Assembly: GCA_028698695.1 (NCBI GenBank)
Contig: JAQVWB010000038.1
Span: 1-12,031 of the forward strand
DNA from: Syntrophomonadaceae bacterium
GTDB lineage: Bacteria > Bacillota > Syntrophomonadia > Syntrophomonadales > Syntrophomonadaceae
Direction of reading: 5' to 3'
Length of the DNA: 12,031 nucleotides
Of this stretch, positions 1 through 6,480 are shown piece by piece. Every line of letters begins with the position of its first letter. Position 1 is the first letter of the stretch. The notes below the pieces were generated by a model that saw only the letters and a program-made list of their open reading frames with translations, searched no databases and was not told the DNA's origin. The translations under genes were made by a program, and so were the position numbers.

Positions 1-494
1 GTCTTAAACACTTCCCGCGGATGTACAATGGAACTGTGTAATCCCCCTATGCTAACATCTTCCCATAAAATGATTCCATTCTTTCGATCCAGATATAAAA
101 CTCTGAAATATTCCCGGTCCAGGAAACGCATATCTTCCATAAAGGCATTTTTTACATCTTCGGGAGATTTTATCGTTATTTTATGTTGCTGACCAATGGA
201 TATGCGTCGTCCAATTTCAACCGCAGCTTTTATAGCTATCGCTTTTGCTTCCCCGATTCCCGGCTCTCTTGTCAACTCATCAACAGTTGCCTCCATCAAA
301 TATCGCAATCTTCCCTCATGACTAATCAGCAGATGATTAGCGATATCCAGTGCAGTTTTACCAACGATTCCCTTTCCCAGAATAATAGCCAGTAATTCCG
401 CATCACTTAAGCTGGATTCCCCCTGTTGCAACAGTTTTTCCCGCGGCCGCATATTTTCAGGCATATCTTTTATCGTAATATGATAATCGTTCAG
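1..494 (-). CDS. radC: RadC family protein (UPF0758), C-terminal part cut off by window edge
   Basis: This is the first 164 residues of a RadC/UPF0758 protein; the family is usually about 225 residues. The N-terminal helical domain has the family signature KDMPENMRPREKLLQQG (residues 9-25), then LSDAELLAIIL and a helix-hairpin-helix-like stretch EPGIGEAKA. The JAB/MPN domain begins around residue 120, with the conserved SIVHPREVFK segment just before the cut. The metal-binding HxHPSG motif would lie beyond the window, so catalytic competence cannot be judged. RadC was named for DNA repair, but its real role is unsettled. The start chosen is CTG at 494-492. AAGGAGGG (508-501) ends 7 nt upstream, a stop codon lies directly upstream in frame, and the next in-frame ATG (464) falls inside the conserved KDMP motif. 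This CTG overlaps the TGA stop of maf (CTGA), suggesting translational coupling. Identity is very likely; the exact start is inferred. Confidence 0.93.
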   Translation of the reverse strand, partial: MNDYHITIKDMPENMRPREKLLQQGESSLSDAELLAIILGKGIVGKTALDIANHLLISHEGRLRYLMEATVDELTREPGIGEAKAIAIKAAVEIGRRISIGQQHKITIKSPEDVKNAFMEDMRFLDREYFRVLYLDRKNGIILWEDVSIGGLHSSIVHPREVFK

Positions 495-1078
495 CCTAAT
501 CCCTCCTTAAGTAAGCTAAACCCGCGTTTTTCAAGCATTAAATACAACCGTTGCAAAGGTAGTCCTACTACATTAAAATAACATCCTTCTATACGATTGA
601 CAAATAATGAAGCCCGGCCTTGAATTGCATACGCTCCGGCTTTATCCATAGGCTCGGCAGTGGCAACATAATACACGATTTCATCCCTCGTCAAATCTTT
701 GAAATATACTTCTGTAATCTCCGTCTGGACTTCATAGTCATCGTAATTGGTATCTAATACACATACGGAAGTCATCACCTGATGCTTACGCCCACTAAGT
801 AAATGGAGCATGTTAATTGCATCACTGACATCCGCCGGTTTACCCAGAACACTCCCGTCCAGTACTACTATGGTATCAGCAGCTATTATTAAGCCCTTAT
901 AACCTTGTTTTGCTACCACCCGGGCTTTTTCCAGGGCAATTCTGCTACTGGATTCAAGCGGGGTTTCATGAAGATAAATTACTTCGTCTATATCTGCGGG
1001 AACACTTTGAAAAACAAGCCCCAGGTCGTGCAACAAGGCTTTTCTTCGCGGTGATTGTGAGGCTAAAATAATATTCAA
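491..1078 (-). CDS. maf: Maf-family nucleoside triphosphate pyrophosphatase (dTTP/UTP type)
   Basis: A cytoplasmic house-cleaning enzyme that hydrolyses non-canonical or excess nucleoside triphosphates to the monophosphate and pyrophosphate. Visible motifs, counting from the TTG start, are LASQSPRR (5-12, the SxxR nucleotide-binding signature), AADTIVVLDGSVLGKP (66-81, with catalytic D68), and DKAGAYAIQG (145-154) followed by GCYFNVVGLPL (165-175). The length of 195 residues is normal. The DKAGAY-IQG pattern fits the YhdE-like dTTP/UTP subgroup; this is family knowledge, not shown here. The start TTG at 1078-1076 is preferred because TAAGGA ends 8 nt upstream and the protein then begins MNIILASQSPRR as in homologues. 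An ATG at 1087 gives three extra residues but has AAGG directly abutting it. The gene begins 2-12 nt after the DUF4321 stop and overlaps radC, so the three genes probably form one transcript. Confidence 0.95.
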   Translation of the reverse strand: MNIILASQSPRRKALLHDLGLVFQSVPADIDEVIYLHETPLESSSRIALEKARVVAKQGYKGLIIAADTIVVLDGSVLGKPADVSDAINMLHLLSGRKHQVMTSVCVLDTNYDDYEVQTEITEVYFKDLTRDEIVYYVATAEPMDKAGAYAIQGRASLFVNRIEGCYFNVVGLPLQRLYLMLEKRGFSLLKEGLG

Positions 1079-1089
1079 GTTATCCATCC

Positions 1090-1356
1090 TTACAGACGTT
1101 TATATATTAGATATGCAATTAAAAAGCCAATTAAAGTAAAGATACTGACATGGATCATAAAACCAAAGGATAATGTAATAACATATAAATCTACTGTAAA
1201 TGCAGGCACCCCTATACTTTTGGCACTACCCCAATAAGCAATCGATGGCCAATTATGAACCATTAGATCACCTATCCATCCTCCCATTATTCCACCCAGT
1301 ATCAATAAAAGCGACAATACTTGCCAGCCTGGAACAGAGCGGGTTCGATTCGCCAC
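1090..1356 (-). CDS. DUF4321-type small membrane protein, first gene of the maf-radC operon
   Basis: An 88-residue protein with two predicted membrane helices, about residues 12-31 (WQVLSLLLILGGIMGGWIG) and 58-86 (VITLSFGFMIHVSIFTLIGFLIAYLIY). A short loop between them carries SIGVPAFTVDL. The GG-xx-GG-xIG glycine pattern in helix 1, the iG-PA-tvDL loop and the SFGF start of helix 2 resemble the DUF4321 family, which is commonly found next to maf in Clostridia. No function is established for this family, and I cannot infer one beyond a membrane role linked by position to maf/radC. The start is GTG at 1356-1354, with GGAGG 6 nt upstream. The leader of this gene contains copy 1 of the flanking repeat. 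The opposite-strand reading frame over this region is a shadow. Confidence 0.82.
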   Translation of the reverse strand: MANRTRSVPGWQVLSLLLILGGIMGGWIGDLMVHNWPSIAYWGSAKSIGVPAFTVDLYVITLSFGFMIHVSIFTLIGFLIAYLIYKRL

Positions 1357-1366
1357 GACAAACCTC

Positions 1367-1433
1367 CGGTCACTTTTCTAAAAGTTTAGCATTCCTATCC
1401 CTGAAAAACAAGGCAGGCACAGCTCAAGCTCCT
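1367..1433 (-). repeat. Flanking leader-like repeat, copy 1
   Basis: One of two same-orientation copies of a noncoding element. Bases 1388-1426 are identical to 3950-3988 (39 of 39). Weaker similarity continues on both sides: cggtcac at 1367-1373 matches 3930-3936, and agctcc at 1427-1432 matches 3996-4001 after a 7-nt gap. Read on the minus strand, this copy is the 5' leader of the DUF4321 gene and ends in its ribosome binding site. In RNA it could form an outer TGAGC/GCTCA-type stem (weakened in this copy, GAGC/GCTA), an inner CCTG/CAGG hairpin, and a short ACTTTT-AG-AAAAGT hairpin. Whether it is a structured RNA or a genomic repeat is unknown. Confidence 0.8.
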
Positions 1434-1482
1434 CAGATTAAATCAGCGGGTAAAATCCTATATATTTTATTCCAGGACCGTG

Positions 1483-1488
1483 TATAAT
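1483..1488 (+). promoter_or_regulatory. Possible -10 box for the ligase-like gene
   Basis: A perfect TATAAT hexamer lies about 45 nt upstream of the likely TTG start of the ligase-like gene. I see no good -35 hexamer 16-18 nt further upstream, so this is only a candidate. The region is AT-rich and a chance match is possible. Confidence 0.3.
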
Positions 1489-1531
1489 TAACACATACCA
1501 CCAATGATTATATTAAATGGGAGAGAATAAT

Positions 1532-3907
1532 TTGACCAAAAAAGCTGTAAATTGGTATCTGATCGTTCCCATTATCTTTTTCATAGCAATAATTCCCCTG
1601 ATTGTTCGTATGAAGCTGATCCCCCTGGAAGGAATCACTTATGACTTATGGATGGGCGGTAAAACTAATACGGACGTGTTTTCCTATTACAAAAGCGTCT
1701 TTATAATCGCCTGTGCTACAATATCCGCCCTGGTTTTCATGGTCTGCTTGTATTTAAGGACAATAAAAATTAAAAACCTGGCTTTGTATTTTCCTTTGTT
1801 GCTTTTAAGTGTTTTAATTATTGCTTCGACGGCATTTTCAGAATTTCAGGGTGTGGCAGTATATGGGTCCCCGGATCGATACGAGGGCGAGTTGGTTTTA
1901 CTATCCTATATAATCATGTGCTTTATTATAATGAACGCAGTAAACTCCGAAAAGGAGTATAAGCTGATTTTTTCATCATTATTAATATCAGCCGGGATTA
2001 TTTCCCTTATTGGCTTATTACAATTCAGTGGCTGGAACATATTTCACAGCAGCTGGGGGCAAAACTTTATCCTGGCAGGTTATGATTTGGAAAGAACTGC
2101 GGAAGTCTATTCTACGTTGTATAACAGTAACAATGTTGGCAGTTATATGGCAATGCTTGTCCCACTTACCTTGGTCTTTTATTTCTTTTCCCCAAAAGGC
2201 TGGCAGCGAATCCTCGTTGGCATGCTATGCACTTTGATGTTCGCTACGCTGCTGGCTTGTGATTCCCGCGCGGGATTTCTGGGAGCTTTGACTGCACTTA
2301 TAATAGCCCTGGTTTTTCTCAGAAAGATTATAAGAATTGAATGGCGGAGTGCTTTAGCCATACTCATAAGCTTTACTCTGGTTTTTGCAGTAATAAACTA
2401 TATTGGTTCCGGACGCTCCGTCTACTCAATCAAGTCAATTTTCAGCGACCAAAAGGCCGCGGACGATTTGGGCGAATGGCACTTTATGGTGGACAATGAG
2501 CCGCTAAAATTTGAGAGAAACCGTGTTATTATTAATCATAAAATCCCTCTAAAAATCGCTCCCGCATCATTTGGCCAGTTCCGTTTTTATGATAACCACA
2601 ACCAGGAAGTATTCTTTAAAAATCAAGCCGCCCAGCTCGCTTCTGCGGACTGCCGTTTTCAGGATTATAAAGTAACACAGACAGACAATATGCTGAAAAT
2701 TACAGTGGCAGACAACAACCTGTATTTCAAAAACATAGACCATAAAATCCTGCCGGTTGACGAAGCCGGCAGGCCAATTACAATTTACCATAACATTCAA
2801 GGTCACTATAAAGATATTAAAATAGTAATTAACGAAAACAATCTGCTAATAACTCCGGCGGATGCCCCTTTAATAATCAGAGCCGATCAACAGGGATTGG
2901 TTTTTATGGATCCGGCAGGGAAAGTTTTGCCGCTTCTGAAAGGAAACAAAGTCAATTGGGGCTATATCGATGACCCCCGTTATGATAAGTATAAGGTTTA
3001 TTTCAGGAACAACCGCCTGATTGTCCAACATGATTTAACGCAGCTGGATTTTCTCTGTGCCAAAAGTTTCTTTTTGCCACTAAGCGGGGTCACGCCGGCT
3101 GTCAAAACTATGCAGTTTTCAGATTATAATTTGATTCTATCTGCCGATTCGGAAGCATTGCAGGTAGTTAATGACTGTAAACAGTTGATATTTAAAGACG
3201 GTAACAACAGAATTCTTGCCTGCGATAAATATTCCCTCGGAGATGATGACTATTTTGTAATTAATGACGCGCGCTTCCTCGACTATCGAATCTCCACTAA
3301 AAACGACCTGTTGCGAATAAAAAAAGGGGAAAAGAATCTAGTCATTTTTATCTCCCCTACTGGCTATAAATATCTCACTGCCAACGGCAAAGAATGGCTT
3401 ATGAAACCCGTAGAGACGTTCGGTTTTGCCGGTCGGGAAAGCATAGGGTCGGGGAGGGGTTATATATGGTCCAGAACCATTCCTCTTTTGAAAGACACGA
3501 TTATATTGGGTCATGGGCCGGATACTTTTTCCATCTACTTCCCCCAGCATGAAATTGAAGGAAAGTTTAATTATCTGAATACAACCACGATGATAGTTGA
3601 CAAGCCGCATAGTTTATATCTGCAAATGGGCGTTAATACTGGCGTAATATCCCTGTTGGCATTCCTGGCCTGCTTAATTATGTATTTATATTCCGGGCTT
3701 AGAAAATATCCGCTAGTTGTTGATTGGCAAAAAGAAGAACTGTGCGGATTGGCTGTATGGCTGGCTGTGATTGCTTATCTCGCCGCAGCAGTATTCAACG
3801 ATAGTCTGGTCTCGGTAGCACCGGTATTTTGGGGACTTCTGGGATTAGGTATTGCACTTGTAAGTATTGACCAGCCAAAGGAAACCGGGTCAGGTAAAAT
3901 TGATTAA
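1532..3907 (+). CDS. O-antigen ligase/polymerase (Wzy_C-type) membrane protein with three-repeat ectodomain
   Basis: A large polytopic membrane protein. Residue numbers count from the ATG at 1517. About nine hydrophobic segments lie in residues 13-296 and about three in 706-784. The Wzy_C-type core is recognisable from DSRAGFLGAL (249-258), GYIWSRTIPLLKDTIILGHGPDTF (648-671) and DKPHSLYLQMGVNTGV (695-710), where H698 matches the conserved loop histidine of WaaL/Wzy enzymes. Such proteins transfer or polymerise lipid-linked glycans outside the membrane; the substrate here is unknown. The core is interrupted at about residues 300-640 by a hydrophilic, beta-rich insertion with three repeats at 335-406, 441-512 and 537-611. 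The start is probably TTG at 1532 (791 residues), with GGAG 8 nt upstream; the ATG at 1517 has no ribosome binding site. The gene opposes all its neighbours to base 10409 and lies between direct repeats, which suggests acquisition as a cassette. I see no clear terminator after it. Confidence 0.85.
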   Translation: MTKKAVNWYLIVPIIFFIAIIPLIVRMKLIPLEGITYDLWMGGKTNTDVFSYYKSVFIIACATISALVFMVCLYLRTIKIKNLALYFPLLLLSVLIIASTAFSEFQGVAVYGSPDRYEGELVLLSYIIMCFIIMNAVNSEKEYKLIFSSLLISAGIISLIGLLQFSGWNIFHSSWGQNFILAGYDLERTAEVYSTLYNSNNVGSYMAMLVPLTLVFYFFSPKGWQRILVGMLCTLMFATLLACDSRAGFLGALTALIIALVFLRKIIRIEWRSALAILISFTLVFAVINYIGSGRSVYSIKSIFSDQKAADDLGEWHFMVDNEPLKFERNRVIINHKIPLKIAPASFGQFRFYDNHNQEVFFKNQAAQLASADCRFQDYKVTQTDNMLKITVADNNLYFKNIDHKILPVDEAGRPITIYHNIQGHYKDIKIVINENNLLITPADAPLIIRADQQGLVFMDPAGKVLPLLKGNKVNWGYIDDPRYDKYKVYFRNNRLIVQHDLTQLDFLCAKSFFLPLSGVTPAVKTMQFSDYNLILSADSEALQVVNDCKQLIFKDGNNRILACDKYSLGDDDYFVINDARFLDYRISTKNDLLRIKKGEKNLVIFISPTGYKYLTANGKEWLMKPVETFGFAGRESIGSGRGYIWSRTIPLLKDTIILGHGPDTFSIYFPQHEIEGKFNYLNTTTMIVDKPHSLYLQMGVNTGVISLLAFLACLIMYLYSGLRKYPLVVDWQKEELCGLAVWLAVIAYLAAAVFNDSLVSVAPVFWGLLGLGIALVSIDQPKETGSGKID

Positions 3908-3929
3908 CAGGGACACCAATAAACCCTAA

Positions 3930-4001
3930 CGGTCACCTTTTAGAAGTTGAGCATTCCTATCCCTGAAAAACAAGGCAGGCACAGCTCATAAAAAAAGCTC
4001 C
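3930..4001 (-). repeat. Flanking leader-like repeat, copy 2
   Basis: The second copy of the element described at 1367-1433, in the same orientation, starting 23 nt after the ligase-like stop codon. The identical core is 3950-3988. On the minus strand it follows directly after the T-tract of the rex terminator. Relative to copy 1 it holds 7 extra bases (3989-3995), which are most of that T-tract. Its outer stem TGAGC/GCTCA is intact. The short terminal hairpin differs from copy 1 but can still form with a G-U pair. No gene on the minus strand follows it closely, so here it is not a working leader for an adjacent gene. Confidence 0.8.
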
Positions 4002-4016
4002 CCATATGGAGAGCTT
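3990..4016 (-). terminator. Intrinsic terminator of rex
   Basis: On the minus strand a 9-bp stem (4016-4008 with 4003-3995; one G-U pair, otherwise Watson-Crick) closes a 4-nt ATAT loop. It is followed by an uninterrupted run of T. It lies 16 nt after the rex stop codon. On the plus strand there is no T-run, so it should not stop the opposing ligase-like transcript in the usual way. Confidence 0.9.
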
Positions 4017-4031
4017 AAAGTAAATTTTATA

Positions 4032-4661
4032 TTATTTCTGCAGGGCTAAATTAAAACTAAGTACTTCCAGATTTACTGATAAATCTACATTTCTTAATAT
4101 TACATCATTAGGTACCTTGATTACGCGGGGAGAAAAATTAAGAATTGCTTTTACCCCGGCAGCCACCAACTGATCAGTTACATCCTGAGCTGCTGCTGCT
4201 GGAACTGTAACTACACCAATTTTTATACCCTGCTCACGAACCCGTTCTTCTAATAAATCCAGAGACTCAACCGTCACATCACCAATCTGTTTCATAATAC
4301 GTTTATTATCTACATCCAATATGGAAGTGACTTTAAAGCCTCTATCCTCAAATCCCTTATACAGAGCGAGAGCACTGCCAAGTTTCCCGGCTCCGATAAT
4401 AATAACATTCCAGTTTTGATCCAAACCCAGGATTTTCATCAGATGTCCATATAATTCTTCAACCTTATATCCTACTCCGCGAGTGCCGAATTCACCAAAA
4501 TAAGCCAGGTCCTTCCTAACCTGCGCTGAACTGACGCCTACACCTGATGCAATATCACCCGAGGCTACAGTATTAACTTCATCTTCCAACAGTTGATGCA
4601 AAAAGCGGGAGTAAATGGATAGTCGCATCACCGTTGCTTCAGGTATCTTATAAACCTTCAA
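4032..4661 (-). CDS. rex: Redox-sensing transcriptional repressor Rex
   Basis: Rex represses fermentation and respiration genes when NAD+ is high and releases DNA when NADH rises (family knowledge). Residues here count from the TTG start. The N-terminal winged helix opens with KIPEATVMRLSIYSRFLHQL (5-24), and its recognition part is SSAQVRKDLAYFGEFGTRGVGY (44-65). The Rossmann domain starts with VIIIGAGKLGSALA (86-99, GxGxxG). A C-terminal helix NLEVLSFNLALQK follows, typical of the domain-swapped dimer. The length of 209 residues is normal. TTG at 4661 is preferred over GTG at 4670: AAGGAG (4675-4670) ends 8 nt before the TTG but overlaps the GTG. The gene appears monocistronic, with a terminator on each side (its own, and that of the phosphate operon upstream). 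I found no convincing Rex operator near it, so autoregulation is not supported. Confidence 0.96.
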   Translation of the reverse strand: MKVYKIPEATVMRLSIYSRFLHQLLEDEVNTVASGDIASGVGVSSAQVRKDLAYFGEFGTRGVGYKVEELYGHLMKILGLDQNWNVIIIGAGKLGSALALYKGFEDRGFKVTSILDVDNKRIMKQIGDVTVESLDLLEERVREQGIKIGVVTVPAAAAQDVTDQLVAAGVKAILNFSPRVIKVPNDVILRNVDLSVNLEVLSFNLALQK

Positions 4662-4736
4662 AAGCCCCACTCCTTAGAAATACTTGCCTATAATAGCATT
4701 GTACCACTAAAGTGAAACTTTTCTCGATTATTTTTA

Positions 4737-4768
4737 TAAAAAAACTCTTTCTCGTTATCGGAAAGAGT
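4737..4768 (-). terminator. Intrinsic terminator of the phosphate-transport operon
   Basis: On the minus strand an 8-bp perfect stem (4768-4761, ACTCTTTC, with 4751-4744, GAAAGAGT) encloses a 9-nt loop. It is followed by a run of seven T residues. It begins 8 nt after the permease stop codon. It separates the phosphate operon from rex. Confidence 0.88.
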
Positions 4769-4775
4769 ACTGTTA

Positions 4776-5765
4776 TTATATAAAGAAACTTATCAGTTTG
4801 TAAAATAGCATTGCTACAAGTGCTGCAGATGGTATGGTAACGAACCAGGCAATTACAATTTGCCGGGCAATGTTCCACCGCACCCCCTTTAATCGTTTGG
4901 CAGCCCCGACCCCCATAATTGAAGAGGATACCACATGCGTAGTACTGACTGGTGCTCCCATTAAACTGGCTGCGTAAATAACGAGAGAAGAGGTAAAATC
5001 GGCGGCAAAACCATTGATTGGTTCAATACGAAAGATTTTTCCTCCCATGGTACGAATAATCTTCCAGCCTCCTATAGCAGTTCCGGCAGCCATAGCCAAT
5101 GCACAACATATTTTTACCCACAACGGAACCTGAAAGGTAGTCAGCAATCCTCCTCCTACTAGAACCATGGTAATAATACCCATCGACTTCTGCGCATCAT
5201 TGGAACCGTGAGCAAAAGAAGCCATACAGGCAGATAAGATTTGTAACTTGCGAAAACCATGGTTGGTCCTGGTCGGTGACGATCTTCGGAACACCCAGAA
5301 TAATACGGTCATAAATAAACTTCCGGCAACTAAACCAACTACCGGAGCGATAATCAGACCAGTGAAGATTTTAATAAAGCCATCCCAATTAACCTGGGCT
5401 GCTCCAAAACCGGCAATAACTGCACCGGTAAGACCACCAATCAAAGCATGCGATGAACTGCTGGGTATGCCAAAATACCAGGTAAACAAGTTCCAGAAAA
5501 TTGCTCCAATCAAAGCAGCAATAATAACGAGTGGAGTCACTAATTGTGGCATAACGATGCTTTTCCCAATAGTAGCAGCAACAGCCGTGCCGCTGAGAGC
5601 TCCTAAAAAATTAAGGCTGGCAGCAACAAAAATAGCATTACGCGGAGACAGGGCTTTGGTAGAAACTGAGGTGGCAATAGCGTTGGCAGTATCATGGAAA
5701 CCGTTAATATAGTCAAAAATCAAAGCTAATACAACTACTACGATTACTAAGGCCAAACTAAACAT
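4776..5765 (-). CDS. pit: PiT-family inorganic phosphate permease
   Basis: A low-affinity inorganic phosphate transporter driven by a cation or metal-phosphate gradient, in the cytoplasmic membrane. The 329 residues carry both halves of the PiT inverted duplication: GFHDTANAIATSVSTKAL (22-39) and ASFAHGSNDAQKSMGII (182-198), plus the paired GIPSSSSHALIGG (99-111) and GAPVSTTHVVSSSIMGVG (270-287). About ten hydrophobic segments are visible. The length is typical of short bacterial PiT proteins. The ATG start overlaps the upstream DUF47 gene by 8 nt, and AAGGGAG lies about 12 nt upstream, so translation is probably coupled. Pairing with a DUF47/PhoU-like gene is the standard arrangement for this transporter type. 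The transported ion and direction are inferred from family only. A long opposite-strand frame inside this gene is a shadow. Confidence 0.96.
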   Translation of the reverse strand: MFSLALVIVVVVLALIFDYINGFHDTANAIATSVSTKALSPRNAIFVAASLNFLGALSGTAVAATIGKSIVMPQLVTPLVIIAALIGAIFWNLFTWYFGIPSSSSHALIGGLTGAVIAGFGAAQVNWDGFIKIFTGLIIAPVVGLVAGSLFMTVLFWVFRRSSPTRTNHGFRKLQILSACMASFAHGSNDAQKSMGIITMVLVGGGLLTTFQVPLWVKICCALAMAAGTAIGGWKIIRTMGGKIFRIEPINGFAADFTSSLVIYAASLMGAPVSTTHVVSSSIMGVGAAKRLKGVRWNIARQIVIAWFVTIPSAALVAMLFYKLISFFI

Positions 5766-6390
5766 ATTTTACAGTTACTCCCTTGATAATATTACTGACA
5801 TTTTCACAGTAATCGAGCGTAGTTTCCAAATGTTCGTATATTTCTTTCCATTTAATTATCTCGATAACATTATCAGTATTCTCGAACAACTCAGCAATGC
5901 CTTCACGATACAGGACATCTCCTTCATGCTCATAGTTACGAATTTTCTCACATGAATTTACTATTTCCCGATGTTTTTCCCGCACTAGAGGTAAATCAGC
6001 TACTGCTATTTTAATTTCTTTAGCAGCCTCTTCCAGGACTTCAACCATTTTTAAAACATACTCTGCTTTGGGAACCCCTGCTTTATAAATAATTACTTTT
6101 TCCATAGTTCCCTGAATATGATCCAGAACATAATTTAACTCCCGGGCTAATAATAAAATATCTTCGCGATCAAAGGGAGTAACAAAAGAATTGTTAATCC
6201 GATTCATTACCGAGGCCAGTATTTGATCACCGTGTACCTCAACGGTCTTAATCTTATCCAGTTTCTTAAACGGTTCACTGGAATCCTGAAAAAAAAGTTT
6301 CATGATTTCGGTAGCTTCCAAAATAGCATCTGCCAACTGATTGAAATAATAAAAGAACTTATCATCTCTGGGTTTTAATCTTATCCCCAC
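5758..6390 (-). CDS. DUF47 / PhoU-like phosphate transport accessory protein
   Basis: A 210-residue, all-helical, charged protein without membrane segments, of the DUF47 (Pit accessory, PhoU-like) family. Recognisable stretches are RLKPRDDKFFYYFNQLADAILEA at the N-terminus, VEVHGDQILASVMNRINNSFVTPFDREDILLLARELNYVLDHI in the middle, and YEHEGDVLYREGIAELFE with IKWKEIYEHLETTLDYCENVSNIIKG at the C-terminus. The two EHEGD/EVHGD-type acidic motifs fit the metal-binding helices of PhoU-like folds. Its role is thought to be regulation or gating of the adjacent PiT permease; this is inferred from the conserved pairing. The start is GTG at 6390-6388, with AAGGAGG ending 7 nt upstream. The gene is the first of a two-gene operon and follows a PhoP-box-like sequence, so phosphate control is plausible. 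Confidence 0.93.
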   Translation of the reverse strand: MGIRLKPRDDKFFYYFNQLADAILEATEIMKLFFQDSSEPFKKLDKIKTVEVHGDQILASVMNRINNSFVTPFDREDILLLARELNYVLDHIQGTMEKVIIYKAGVPKAEYVLKMVEVLEEAAKEIKIAVADLPLVREKHREIVNSCEKIRNYEHEGDVLYREGIAELFENTDNVIEIIKWKEIYEHLETTLDYCENVSNIIKGVTVKYV

Positions 6391-6429
6391 TGGGATACCT
6401 CCTTAACAAGGCGTTTATCAACTTAATTA

Positions 6430-6473
6430 ATTATAACAACATTACTGAGTTGGTGTTGTTAATAATATGTTAA
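6430..6473 (-). promoter_or_regulatory. PhoP-box-like promoter of the DUF47-pit operon
   Basis: On the minus strand two perfect TTAACA hexamers (6473-6468 and 6462-6457) are separated by 5 nt, an 11-nt phase. A perfect TATAAT -10 box follows at 6435-6430, 21 nt downstream. No good -35 hexamer is seen at 16-18 nt spacing. In Bacillus, PhoP binds TTAACA-like direct repeats of this phasing next to such -35-poor promoters (established knowledge). The -10 box lies about 40 nt from the GTG start of the phosphate accessory gene. An imperfect inverted repeat (6431-6441 with 6454-6465) overlaps it, so another regulator cannot be excluded. Only two of the usual four repeats are clear. Confidence 0.5.
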
Positions 6474-6480
6474 GAAATCC

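Noticed and set aside
183..395. Plus-strand open frame inside radC
   Set aside because: The minus-strand frame encodes clear RadC motifs; this is its shadow.
1200..1487. Plus-strand open frame of 95 codons over the DUF4321 gene and its leader
   Set aside because: It is antisense to a recognisable membrane protein, spans the noncoding repeat, and has no ribosome binding site or family resemblance.
1388..3988. Transposon or insertion sequence carrying the ligase gene
   Set aside because: The flanks are direct, not inverted, repeats. There is no transposase or recombinase gene and no evident target-site duplication other than the repeats themselves.
3908..3990. Plus-strand terminator for the ligase-like gene
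   Set aside because: Only a 4-bp AGGG/CCCT stem and the repeat are present, with no T-run on this strand.
4662..4740. Possible Rex operator or promoter upstream of rex
   Set aside because: TACAAT and TATTAT -10-like hexamers exist, but no matching -35 and no inverted TTGTTAA/TTAACAA-type or TTGTGA/TCACAA-type Rex site was found.
5248..5712. Plus-strand open frame of 154 codons
   Set aside because: It is antisense to the phosphate permease signatures; its proline- and alanine-rich translation is a codon-bias artefact.
6431..6465. Hairpin after folC as an intrinsic terminator
   Set aside because: The stem is AT-rich with a bulge and a 12-nt loop, and no T-run follows. It overlaps the likely promoter of the phosphate operon instead.
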